DNA of 63,252 nucleotides from Myxococcales bacterium (lineage in GTDB: Bacteria > Myxococcota_A > Polyangia > Polyangiales > Polyangiaceae): NCBI GenBank assembly GCA_025359105.1, contig JANYHK010000108.1, forward strand, positions 1 through 63,252, given 5' to 3'. The stretch's first letter is position 1; each line of letters opens with the position of its first letter. Under the pieces are notes generated by a model. That model did not search any database. It was given only the letters and a program-made list of their open reading frames with translations, and was not told the DNA's origin. The position numbers were made by a program, and so were the translations under genes. Positions 1 through 7,665 of the stretch are shown here, piece by piece.

Positions 1-1
1 G

Positions 2-829
2 GGCGTCGACCTCGCGGACGTGCGCTACGCGGACGGCTCGGTCGTGAAGGCAAAGGTCGGCCACCGCGATCGCGCGTGGGATCTCGCGCTGCTCGTGCCG
101 CAGACGGGAAAGTGGCTCGACGGTCTCTCGACGAGCGAAGCCGATCCGGCCGCGGTGGAGCTGAAGACGTTCATCGCGCGCGCGCCTAGGCTCATCGCGA
201 CGGTCCCGCTCGCGCTCAAGGCTCGCGCCGACGTGCGCGGCAAGGACGGCGATGCGCTGCCGGGCGCGCTCGACCTCGACCTCAAAGGATTTCCGCTCCC
301 CACCGGCGCACCGATCGTCGACGGCAACGGGAACGTCGTCGCGATCTTCGTGAACGCGTGCAAGGCCGTCGCTCCTTCTTCGACCGCGCCCGCTCTCACC
401 GCGCCCGCGCCGCCCGACTACGGCGCTCCCGCTCCGGGCGCAGCTCCCGTCGCCGCGCCGTGCTCGCCGCTCACGATCGGCGCACCGGTCCCGCAGGTCC
501 GTCGCTTCCTCTCGCACACGCCGCTCACGGCCGTGCAGCCGCCACCGTGGCTCGGCATTCGCGGCGAAGGCGAGACCGCGGGGACGTTCCGTGGCGTGCG
601 CGTGATCGCCGTCGCGAACGAGAGCCCTGCGCAAAAAGGCGGCCTCAAGGCGAACCTCGATCGCACCAAGAGCGATATGATCATCGCTGTCGACGGTCAA
701 CCCGTCGACTCGCCCGAGCGCCTCGCCGAGCTCATCGGCAAGCACTCGTCGGGCGACACGGTGCACCTCCTCGTGTGGAACGGCGAGAAGGTCCGCGACC
801 TGCCGGTGCAGCTGCGTACGGCGCCGTAG
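2..829 (+). CDS. HtrA/S1C-like protein with C-terminal PDZ domain, degenerate protease (5' partial)
   Basis: The reading frame is open to the left edge, so the true start lies outside the window; GTG at 20 is only the first visible in-frame start. Counting from it, residues 20-25 (WDLALL) look like the region around the catalytic Asp of trypsin-fold HtrA proteases. Residues 94-102 (PTGAPIVDG) sit where the family normally has GNSGGPLVD, so the nucleophile Ser appears replaced and proteolysis is doubtful. An Ala/Pro-rich linker (about 115-150) leads to a PDZ domain (about 175-265: PPWLGIRGE at its start, IIAVDGQPV near its middle). It converges on the yrdC-like gene. Inferred role: envelope chaperone or scaffold rather than active protease. 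Confidence 0.75.
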   Translation, partial: GVDLADVRYADGSVVKAKVGHRDRAWDLALLVPQTGKWLDGLSTSEADPAAVELKTFIARAPRLIATVPLALKARADVRGKDGDALPGALDLDLKGFPLPTGAPIVDGNGNVVAIFVNACKAVAPSSTAPALTAPAPPDYGAPAPGAAPVAAPCSPLTIGAPVPQVRRFLSHTPLTAVQPPPWLGIRGEGETAGTFRGVRVIAVANESPAQKGGLKANLDRTKSDMIIAVDGQPVDSPERLAELIGKHSSGDTVHLLVWNGEKVRDLPVQLRTAP

Positions 830-839
830 CGGTTTTTTT
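813..839 (+). terminator. Putative intrinsic terminator overlapping the stop codon
   Basis: The self-complementary TACGGCGCCGTA (817-828), which includes most of the TAG stop codon, is followed by GCGG and a run of seven T. Outer GC pairs extend the stem with one bulge. It would terminate the PDZ protein gene before the convergent yrdC-like gene. Confidence 0.55.
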
Positions 840-871
840 CCCGCAAACGAAACACTGCGCGCGCAGTCGAG

Positions 872-1477
872 CTACTCGAACTCGTCCGTAGGTCCCGCGC
901 CCGCGCGGACGATCTCTGGGGGTGACTTGGTGAGGTCGATGACCGTCGTCGGGACGACGCCGCCTCCGCCGCCGTCGAGCACGAGGCCGAGCCCTTTGAA
1001 CTCGTCGTCGATTTCGTCCGGATCGACGAACGGCTCTTCGCCCGCGCGCTGCGCCGTCGTCGAGATGATCGGACGCCCGAGCTCGCGCGCCAGCGCGCGT
1101 GTGACCTCGTGCGCCGGAATGCGGATGCCGACCGACTTTCGCTTCGACTGAACGATCTTCGGCACCTCGCGTGTCGCCTCGAGGAGAAAGCAGTACGGCC
1201 CCGGCAAGAATCTGCGCAGGATCCGGTACGTCTGATTCTCGACGATGGCGAAGCGCGCGATGTCCCCGAGGTCCGGGCAGATGAACGCGAGCTGGTGCTT
1301 TCGGTCCATTTGTTTGATCGCGTACAGGCGATCGACGGCCTTCTTGTTCATCAAGTCGCAGCCGAGGCCGTATACCGTGTCGGTCGGATACGCGATGACT
1401 TCCCCCGCCTCGAGCGCCTCGACCGCGCGCGCGATCTTGCGCGGCTCGGGGTGCGTGGGGTTGATGGCGATCAGCAT
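872..1477 (-). CDS. YrdC/Sua5/YciO-family protein (threonylcarbamoyl-AMP synthase-like)
   Basis: The 201-residue protein begins with the family pattern: GEVIAYPTDTVYGLG (about 26-40), then the K-x-R region (SKRKSVGIRIP) and a PIISTTAQ segment, covering a complete YrdC domain. Members either make threonylcarbamoyl-AMP for tRNA t6A37 (Sua5/TsaC) or are the less understood YciO paralogues. The single domain without a Sua5 tail and the opening MLIAINPTHPEPRKI favour YciO (family knowledge). A GDGGGG-type glycine run near residue 170 is an odd insertion. It is divergent from the prepilin peptidase gene across about 80 bases, which should hold both promoters. Confidence 0.85.
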   Translation of the reverse strand: MLIAINPTHPEPRKIARAVEALEAGEVIAYPTDTVYGLGCDLMNKKAVDRLYAIKQMDRKHQLAFICPDLGDIARFAIVENQTYRILRRFLPGPYCFLLEATREVPKIVQSKRKSVGIRIPAHEVTRALARELGRPIISTTAQRAGEEPFVDPDEIDDEFKGLGLVLDGGGGGVVPTTVIDLTKSPPEIVRAGAGPTDEFE

Positions 1478-1558
1478 GGCGGCCCCCGTGCTGATAGCAC
1501 GGGTGCATCACTCGCCTACGAGCTCGCGTGCGCCATCCACTACACTAAGCGGCGCAAG

Positions 1559-2503
1559 ATGACGATTGGCGATCTGTCCGTCGGGTTCCTGCGCGGCATC
1601 GTCGTCGTGTTCGGACTGCTGTGGGGCAGCTTCCTCAACGTCGTCATCTACCGCGTCCCGCGCGACATGAGCGTGGTGCGCCCCGCGTCGCATTGCCCCG
1701 CGTGCGGCAAGCCCATCGCCGGCTACCACAACGTGCCGGTCCTCTCGTACGTGCTCCTGCGCGGTCGCGCGGCGTGCTGCGGCGCGAAGATGAGCCCGCG
1801 GTATCCGCTCGTCGAGCTCCTCGGCGGCGCGCTGTCCTTCGCGATCGTCGAGGTCGTCATCCGCCAGCTCCCGCTCACCGAGCCGCTCGGCCGCGCGGCC
1901 GCGATCTACGGCGCCGATTTTGCGCTTTGCATGGGGCTGACCGCCGCGGCGTTCATCGACGCCGAGCACATGTACCTGCCCGACACGATCAACATCGGCG
2001 GCGCGGTGCTCGGCGTGGCGACGGCGAGCTTCCGCGGCCTCGGCCTCGTCGAGTCGCTCGCGAGCGCGGCGATAGGCTACGGCGCGATCTGGCTCGTCGG
2101 AGTCCTCTACAAGATGATTCGCGGCCGCGCCGGCGCAGGGCTCGGCGACGCGAAGCTGCTCATGCTCGCGGGCGCGTGGTTCGGCTGGCGCGGCGTCTAC
2201 TTCACGCTCCTCGCCGGGAGCATCCAGGGGACGCTCTTCTCGACGATCATCTACCTCGTTCGCGGAAAAATTCAGGAGCCCGAGAGCGTGACCGCCGAGC
2301 GCGAGGAGCTCGAGGAGGCGGCCGCAGGGGGTGACGTCGAGGCCCAGGAGATCCTGGACGAAGATCCGGTCGGCAAGCCGCCGGAGGCCGGATTCTTGCG
2401 CTCGGCCATCCCGTTCGGGCCCTTCTTGATCATGGCCATCCTCGAGATGCTCTTCGCACAGCGCCAGATCACCGCGCTCATCGAGTCGGTGATGGGTAAC
2501 TAG
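1559..2503 (+). CDS. pilD: Type IV prepilin peptidase / N-methyltransferase (A24 family)
   Basis: The 314-residue polytopic inner-membrane aspartyl protease would cleave and N-methylate type IV pilin or pseudopilin leaders. Both catalytic Asp motifs are present: FIDAEH (D134) and GLGDAKL (D197). The N-terminal zinc-binding loop has C46 and C49 (CPACGKP), but its second pair is adjacent (C73-C74, ACCGAK) rather than the usual C-x-x-C. An acidic soluble stretch (about 245-290, rich in Glu) is inserted before the last membrane segment, which is longer than usual. ATG at 1559 was chosen because the conserved N-terminal helix (GSFLNVVIYR) follows; further upstream the frame runs antisense to the yrdC-like gene. 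No pilin genes are adjacent. Confidence 0.93.
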   Translation: MTIGDLSVGFLRGIVVVFGLLWGSFLNVVIYRVPRDMSVVRPASHCPACGKPIAGYHNVPVLSYVLLRGRAACCGAKMSPRYPLVELLGGALSFAIVEVVIRQLPLTEPLGRAAAIYGADFALCMGLTAAAFIDAEHMYLPDTINIGGAVLGVATASFRGLGLVESLASAAIGYGAIWLVGVLYKMIRGRAGAGLGDAKLLMLAGAWFGWRGVYFTLLAGSIQGTLFSTIIYLVRGKIQEPESVTAEREELEEAAAGGDVEAQEILDEDPVGKPPEAGFLRSAIPFGPFLIMAILEMLFAQRQITALIESVMGN

Positions 2504-3084
2504 AGAGAGTACCCGACGCTGAAGAGCAGTCGCGGGAGGACCGCGCGGCGCACGCTGTTGTCTTCGCTCTCGAGCGGTCCGACCTCGAGGGCGGAGCTCC
2601 CGACCGCGCCCGTCAGGTACTGGACGCCGACGCCTGCGCCGAGGGTGATGCCGTTGTCGAAGATGGTCTGGACGCCGGTGTCGACCGCGACGCCGTAGAG
2701 CGCGGTGCCGCGCGTGCGCCCGTAGACGAGCGACGGGCCGACGAAGAAGCCGCTCGCCTCGCGCCGTCGCCCGGTCCAGTAGCGGGCCCCCAGCTCTCCG
2801 ACCCACGCCGGCATCACGATGCTCGCGCGCTCCGAGGCGATGAGGCCGAGGTGCCGCACCGGGACGTACTCGACGTTGCCGCTCACCCCCGCCGCGACGA
2901 CCCCGACGAACGGGTTCAACTCGAGGGACAGGGGACGGGAGCCGGTGGTCTCGAGCTCGGTCAGCGCGTCGCGCAGCTCCGCCTCGACTGCCATGTCCGC
3001 AGTCGGAGCCGCCGCCGCCGTCGCCTCGAGAGAAGGCGCGACGAGCATCGAAACGACGGCGAGAAAAGAGACGGCAAGGCGCAT
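2500..3084 (-). CDS. Small exported protein, possibly outer-membrane associated
   Basis: This 194-residue protein starts with a clear signal peptide (MRLAVSFLAVVSMLVAPS..., about 25 residues with an Ala-rich end). The rest alternates short hydrophobic and polar stretches with many Gly and aromatic residues (FVGPSLVYGR, GAGVGVQYL) and ends in LLFSVGYSL, a typical C-terminus for a small beta-barrel. I do not recognise a named family. The start was placed at the ATG directly preceding the signal peptide. Its stop codon shares the palindrome CTAG with the stop of the convergent prepilin peptidase gene. Confidence 0.7.
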   Translation of the reverse strand: MRLAVSFLAVVSMLVAPSLEATAAAAPTADMAVEAELRDALTELETTGSRPLSLELNPFVGVVAAGVSGNVEYVPVRHLGLIASERASIVMPAWVGELGARYWTGRRREASGFFVGPSLVYGRTRGTALYGVAVDTGVQTIFDNGITLGAGVGVQYLTGAVGSSALEVGPLESEDNSVRRAVLPRLLFSVGYSL

Positions 3085-3232
3085 GCGGGAGACCCCTTTG
3101 CCCTGATGACGCCCCTCGAAGCAAGGGGTCGCGCGCTCGCGGGCAGAATTGTGAGCCGCCCCGTGGTACGCGGGGGTCGACGGCATCTCCCTTTCAAGAT
3201 CCGGGCGAGGCTCAAGTGCCGGAAATAACGGA

Positions 3233-3262
3233 AGAACGAACGCTCTTGCGAACGTCCGTTCT
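3233..3262 (-). terminator. Inverted repeat downstream of citrate synthase, possible terminator
   Basis: AGAACGAACG (3233-3242) and CGTCCGTTCT (3253-3262) pair at 9 of 10 positions around a 10-base loop. Read on the minus strand this lies just after gltA and is followed by a T-rich stretch. The 241-base gap between gltA and the next minus-strand gene contains no other gene I can support; it must also hold that gene's promoter, so an operator function is an alternative. Confidence 0.35.
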
Positions 3263-3325
3263 CACCGGGTTGTCAACGCGAGGCAGGATTCGCGGGAACG
3301 CCCCTGCGCTTTCGATTTTCCCGCG

Positions 3326-4609
3326 TCAGCGCTTGTCGAGCGGCACGTACGGGCGGGCGGTGGGGCCCGTGTAGATCTGACGGGGACGGCCGATCTTCGT
3401 CGTCGGGTCCTCCATCATCTCCTTCCAGTGCGCGATCCAGCCGGGCAAGCGCCCAAGCGCGAACAGGACGGTGAACATGTTCGTCGGGAACCCGAGGGCG
3501 CGGTAGATGATTCCGGAGTAGAAGTCGACGTTCGGGTACAGCTTCCGCTCGACGAAGTAGCTGTCCTTCAGCGCGGCCTCCTCGAGCTCCTTGGCGATGT
3601 CGAGGGTCGGGTCTTTGATGCCCTTTTTCGCGAGGACGGTGTCGGCCGCCACCTTGATCAGCTTCGCGCGCGGGTCGAAGTTCTTGTAAACGCGGTGACC
3701 GAAGCCCATCAGCTTGAAGTTGCTGGTCTTGTCCTTGGCGAGCGCGACGTACTTCTTCACGTCGCCGCCGTCCCGCTTGATCGCCTCGAGCATCTCGATG
3801 ACTTCCTGGTTGGCGCCGCCGTGAAGCGGACCCCAGAGCGCGCAGATGCCGGCGCTGATCGACGCGAACAGGTTCGTCTTCGCGCTTCCGACGAGGCGCA
3901 CCGTCGACGTCGAGCAGTTCTGCTCGTGGTCGGCGTGGAGGATGAGGAGAAGGTTCATCACCTTCTCGATGTCCGGGTCGACCTCGTAGGGCTCGGCCGG
4001 GACGCTGAACATCATGTTGAGGAAGTTCGCGCAGTATTTGAGCGAGTTCTTCGGGTAGACCATCGGCTGCCCGATGCTCTTCTTGTAAGCGAACGCCGCG
4101 ATCGTGCGGACCTTCGCCATGAGGCGGGCGATCGTGATGTCGATCAGCTCCTTGTTGTCGACGTCCAGCGCCTCCGGGTAGTACGTCGACAGCGTCATCA
4201 CCATCGACGACAGCACCGCCATGGGGTGCGCGGTCGACGGGAAGCCGTCGAAGAAGTGGCGCAGGTCCTCGTGGATGAGCGAGTGCCGCGTGAGCAGGGT
4301 CGAGAACTTCTCGAGCTGATCCTTGTCTGGGAGGTTCCCGTAGATGAGGAGGTACGAGACCTCGACGAAGGTGCTCTTCTCCGCGAGCTCCTCGATCGGG
4401 ATCCCCCGGTAGCGAAGGATGCCCTTCTCGCCATCCAGGAACGTGATCGCGCTCTTCGTGGAGGCGGTGTTCATGAATGCGGGGTCGATGGTTACGAGGC
4501 CTGTCTTCGCTCGCAACTGCGCGATGTCGATAGCCTTTTCCCCTTCGCTTCCCGTGATGATCGGGCAATCGATCTTCTGGGTATCGCTCAGCTTGATCTC
4601 GACTGTCAC
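3326..4609 (-). CDS. gltA: Citrate synthase, type II
   Basis: At 427 residues the length is standard for the bacterial hexameric (type II) enzyme that condenses oxaloacetate and acetyl-CoA at the entry to the TCA cycle. Catalytic and substrate residues are visible: LHADHEQN (about 224-231), GPLHGGAN (H263), GFGHRVYK (H305) and PNVDFYSG (D362). The N-terminus carries the small beta-rich domain (VEIKLSDTQK) typical of the NADH-sensitive type II form; NADH sensitivity itself is inference. It is a single gene, divergent from the DUF1304 gene. Confidence 0.97.
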   Translation of the reverse strand: MTVEIKLSDTQKIDCPIITGSEGEKAIDIAQLRAKTGLVTIDPAFMNTASTKSAITFLDGEKGILRYRGIPIEELAEKSTFVEVSYLLIYGNLPDKDQLEKFSTLLTRHSLIHEDLRHFFDGFPSTAHPMAVLSSMVMTLSTYYPEALDVDNKELIDITIARLMAKVRTIAAFAYKKSIGQPMVYPKNSLKYCANFLNMMFSVPAEPYEVDPDIEKVMNLLLILHADHEQNCSTSTVRLVGSAKTNLFASISAGICALWGPLHGGANQEVIEMLEAIKRDGGDVKKYVALAKDKTSNFKLMGFGHRVYKNFDPRAKLIKVAADTVLAKKGIKDPTLDIAKELEEAALKDSYFVERKLYPNVDFYSGIIYRALGFPTNMFTVLFALGRLPGWIAHWKEMMEDPTTKIGRPRQIYTGPTARPYVPLDKR

Positions 4610-4631
4610 GGCGGCCTCCGGTTTGGACGGG

Positions 4632-4654
4632 GACGCACCATAGCGCGATGCGTC
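4632..4654. promoter_or_regulatory. Inverted repeat in the gltA / DUF1304 divergent gap
   Basis: GACGCA (4632-4637) and TGCGTC (4649-4654) are perfect inverted arms separated by 11 bases, 23 bases upstream of the gltA start codon. The 109-base gap carries both divergent promoters, so a regulator site is plausible, but the arms are short for this base composition. Confidence 0.25.
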
Positions 4655-4718
4655 GTGCCGTGGATAGGGTCTGTCGCAAACGCACGCCAGGGCTGCACCG
4701 TACGTGCGAGACTGTCGT

Positions 4719-5093
4719 ATGCCCGTCGCCTCGGCCGCCCTCGCGGGCCTCGTCGCCCTGCTCCACGTCTACTTCCTCGTCCTCGAGATGTTCCTGTGGA
4801 CGACGCCGTTCGGGCTGAAGACGTTCGGCCGGAAGAAAGAGGAGCAGGAGCAGAGCAAGGTGCTCGCCGCCAACCAGGGGCTCTACAACGGGTTCCTCGC
4901 GGCGGGGCTCGTCTGGTCGCTCTTCGCGGCGCCGGAGCTCGCGATGCCCATCCGTACCTTCTTCCTCGGGTGCGTCCTCGTCGCGGGCCTCTATGGTGCG
5001 GCGACCGTCGGCCGGAAGATTCTCTTCGTGCAAGCCGTCCCCGCCGCGCTGGCGCTCGTCGTCACCTGGTTTGCTTGGCCTGCTCACGGATGA
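4719..5093 (+). CDS. DUF1304 family membrane protein
   Basis: A 124-residue protein with four hydrophobic helices. It shows the DUF1304 pattern: an N-terminal helix followed by EMFLWTTP, then NQGLYNGFLAAGL (about 50-62), then helices ending in a short polar tail. Members are small integral membrane proteins of unknown function. ATG at 4719 is preferred over the in-frame GTG at 4704 because it begins the first helix directly. The last 32 bases overlap the end of the convergent amrS gene. Confidence 0.85.
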   Translation: MPVASAALAGLVALLHVYFLVLEMFLWTTPFGLKTFGRKKEEQEQSKVLAANQGLYNGFLAAGLVWSLFAAPELAMPIRTFFLGCVLVAGLYGAATVGRKILFVQAVPAALALVVTWFAWPAHG

Positions 5094-6165
5094 GGAGTCG
5101 GCGGCCCCGACGCCCGAATGCGGCGTCGCCGACCGCGAGCCCGTCGAACCTGCCGGCGATCATGCCGCCGCATCTGCCGCAGGTTCCGTCGGGGCCGAGG
5201 CGCGCTTCGAGGATCTCGTACCAGTCGCGGACGATGACGTCGGCGCTGCAGGTGGGGCACGTCGTCGTGTCGCCGGCGCGATCGTGCACGTTGCCGGTGT
5301 AGACGTACGAGAGGCCCTTGCTTCGCGCGATATCGCGCGCGCGCGTGAGCGTCGCGGGCGGCGTCGCCGGAACATCCCGCATGCGGTAGTCCGGATGGAA
5401 CGCGCTGAAGTGCAGCGGCACCTCGGGACCGAGCTCGCCTGCGACCCACTCGGTGAGCGCGTGCAGCTCGGCGTCGGAGTCGTTCTTGCCGGGGATGAGG
5501 AGCGTCGTGATCTCCGTCCACACGTTGGTCTCGTGAACGAGGTAGCGGAGGGTGTCCTGCACCGGCGCGAGGCTGGAGGCCGTCGTCTTCTCGTAAAACT
5601 CTTCGGTGAACGCCTTGAGATCGATGTTGGCCGCGTCCATCTTCGCGTAGAGCAAGCGTCGCGGCTCCGGGTAGATGTACCCCGCGGAGACGGCGACGGT
5701 GTGTATGCCGAGCGCGTGGCACGCGTCGGCCGTGTCCATCGCGTACTCGGCGAAGATCGTCGGATCGTTGTAGGTGAAGGCGACGCTCGCGCAGCCGGCC
5801 TCCTTCGCGGCGCGCGCGATCTGCTCCGGGCTCGCGGCGTCGGCGAGGCGCTCCATGTCGCGTGACTTGGACATGTCCCAGTTCTGGCAGAATTTGCAGG
5901 CGAGGTTGCAGCCGGCGGTGCCGAACGACAGGACGCTCGTGCCGGGATGGAAATGGTTGAGCGGCTTCTTCTCGATGGGGTCGACCGCGAACCCGCTCGA
6001 GCGGCCGTACGTCGTCAGGACCATGCCGTCCCCTTCGCGGGCGCGCACGAAACAGAGGCCGCGCTGGCCGTCCTTGAGGCGGCAATCGCGCGGGCACAGA
6101 TCGCACTGAATGCGGCCGTCGTCCGCGGCGTGCCACCAGCGGGCGGGGAACGACGCGTCGCTCAT
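5062..6165 (-). CDS. amrS: AmmeMemoRadiSam system radical SAM enzyme
   Basis: A 367-residue radical SAM protein with the iron-sulfur motif CNLACKFC (CX3CX2C). Before it is the family's extra Cys cluster near the N-terminus (CDLCPRDC...GLC, about residues 21-40), and near the C-terminus a zinc-ribbon-like pair (CPTC...CGRC). The ATG lies in an ATGA overlap with the end of amrA, so this is the third gene of a translationally coupled amrB-amrA-amrS operon. Family knowledge: AmrS is always found with Memo-like and AMMECR1-like partners, and its substrate is not firmly established. The 3' end overlaps the convergent DUF1304 gene. Confidence 0.93.
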   Translation of the reverse strand: MSDASFPARWWHAADDGRIQCDLCPRDCRLKDGQRGLCFVRAREGDGMVLTTYGRSSGFAVDPIEKKPLNHFHPGTSVLSFGTAGCNLACKFCQNWDMSKSRDMERLADAASPEQIARAAKEAGCASVAFTYNDPTIFAEYAMDTADACHALGIHTVAVSAGYIYPEPRRLLYAKMDAANIDLKAFTEEFYEKTTASSLAPVQDTLRYLVHETNVWTEITTLLIPGKNDSDAELHALTEWVAGELGPEVPLHFSAFHPDYRMRDVPATPPATLTRARDIARSKGLSYVYTGNVHDRAGDTTTCPTCSADVIVRDWYEILEARLGPDGTCGRCGGMIAGRFDGLAVGDAAFGRRGRRLLIREQAKQTR

Positions 6166-6743
6166 GCGACCGCCGTGGCGGCGCGCGCGTCGACGTGCCT
6201 GTCCACCGTGTAGCGCTCGAGGCGGACCTCGTCGTCCCAGAAGTCGTAGGGGAGGCCGCCCTTTTGCTTCAGCTCGCCCACGAAGACGCGGCGGTCGGGG
6301 AGCTCGTGCCACATCACCGGGAGAAAGGTCGCGGAGGTGTCGCGCCAGCGCAGGATGACGCCGTCCACGTCGGGGCGAAGCGCGGCGAGGGCCTCCGCCT
6401 CGGTACGGAACGGGATGGGCTCGGGCTCCGAGAGGATCGACAGCTCGAGGTCGAGCGCGTCGACGTCGTCCTCGCGGAGCGGCAGCGCGCGAGGATCGCG
6501 GAGGCCCGCGGCGATGGCGTTGTGCGCCGCGTCGGCGACGATCGACGTGTGCGCGACGAGGGTGCCGATGCAGCCCTGCAAGCGTCCGTCCGGCCAGCGC
6601 AGGGTCACGAACGTGGCGCCGCGCGTCTCGGCCCAGAGGCCTTGCGGGCGCTCCGCCGGGGGCCCGCCCAGCGCTTGACGCAGGCGCGCGCGCGCCCAGG
6701 CGGCGAGCTCCGCCCCGTGCGGGTGGACGGCGAGCGCAGTCAC
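6162..6743 (-). CDS. amrA: AmmeMemoRadiSam system protein A (AMMECR1 domain)
   Basis: A 193-residue AMMECR1-domain protein. Diagnostic stretches are GATFVTLRWPDGRLQGCIGTL (about 45-65) with the conserved Cys-Ile-Gly, DAAHNAIAAGLRDPR, LELSILSEPEPI and the C-terminal WDDEVRLERYTV. It starts with GTG inside a GTGA overlap with the stop of amrB and ends in an ATGA overlap with amrS, which strongly supports one transcript and coupled translation. Human AMMECR1 is a homologue; the bacterial biochemical role is unknown. Confidence 0.92.
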   Translation of the reverse strand: MTALAVHPHGAELAAWARARLRQALGGPPAERPQGLWAETRGATFVTLRWPDGRLQGCIGTLVAHTSIVADAAHNAIAAGLRDPRALPLREDDVDALDLELSILSEPEPIPFRTEAEALAALRPDVDGVILRWRDTSATFLPVMWHELPDRRVFVGELKQKGGLPYDFWDDEVRLERYTVDRHVDARAATAVA

Positions 6744-7564
6744 GAGAGCCCCTCGTAGAACGCGAAGGCGCCGTACCCGACGACCTCGTCGCGCGAGCCT
6801 TCCGTGTCGCCCGAGCTGCGGAGATCGAGGAGCTCCGCGCGGAGGCCCCGCTCGCGCGCGACGCGCAAGAGGCCGTTGATCGCGGCAGCGCCGCACGCAT
6901 CGTCCCCGTCGAGCGGCGCGGTATCGAGCGCAGCGATGCGCGCAGCGGTCACCTCGTCGCGCGCGCGGCCGACGTCGTACGGCAGGTAGTGCGACAGATC
7001 CGAGCTGACGACGACGAGCGTGCCGGGGCCACCCCAGAGCGCGCGGAGCACGTGCGCGACCTCCTCGGGGGACGCGTCCCCGACGACGAGCGGCACGACC
7101 TTGGCGCTCGGCGCGACGCGCTGGAGAAACGGGAGCTCGACCTCGATGCAGTGCTCGCGCGCGTGGGCGCTCGGGGCGCTCGCGACCTCCGGGAGCGGGT
7201 CGAGCGCGCCGGTATCGACCTCCACCTCGCCCAGCGGCGTGGCCATCCGCGAGACACCGGGGCTGGCGAGGCCCCTCACGCGCTCGCGGTGCGCGGGCCC
7301 GAGCACGACGACTCGCTCGAGCGCCCCGCCGTGGGCCGCGAGCCGCGCGAACGCGCTCGCCGCGATCGGTCCCGAGTACGGGAAGCCGGCGTGCGGAACG
7401 ATGAGCGCCTTGGGTGCGCGCCCTTCCGTTCCCGGAAGCCCGACCTCGCTCTGTAACTCGAATCGCGCGCGCGAGAGGAGATCGTCGACGATCGCGCTCA
7501 GCGCGTCCTTCGACGCGGGATAGAACGTGCCGGCGACGGCCGCGGGGCGGGTGGAACGGGTCAT
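6740..7564 (-). CDS. amrB: AmmeMemoRadiSam system protein B (Memo-like)
   Basis: The first gene of the operon, 274 residues. It belongs to the MEMO1 family, related to non-heme iron class III extradiol dioxygenases. The His-containing motifs are visible: PHAGFPYSGP (about 57-66), LGPAHRERVRG, EHCIEVELPFLQ and SSDLSHYLPY. These provide the putative metal ligands. The start ATG precedes the typical opening RPAAVAGTFYPA. A 101-base gap separates it from the exonuclease gene upstream on the same strand, so the operon may have its own promoter. Confidence 0.92.
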   Translation of the reverse strand: MTRSTRPAAVAGTFYPASKDALSAIVDDLLSRARFELQSEVGLPGTEGRAPKALIVPHAGFPYSGPIAASAFARLAAHGGALERVVVLGPAHRERVRGLASPGVSRMATPLGEVEVDTGALDPLPEVASAPSAHAREHCIEVELPFLQRVAPSAKVVPLVVGDASPEEVAHVLRALWGGPGTLVVVSSDLSHYLPYDVGRARDEVTAARIAALDTAPLDGDDACGAAAINGLLRVARERGLRAELLDLRSSGDTEGSRDEVVGYGAFAFYEGLS

Positions 7565-7665
7565 GGGTCGACTCTCGCCGCACAAGGTGCGTACGTCTCG
7601 CGGGGGCGCAAGGGTCGGCGAAAAATCTGCGGGCGCGACCTGGCGCGGGCGGCCCGTGCCGAGCG

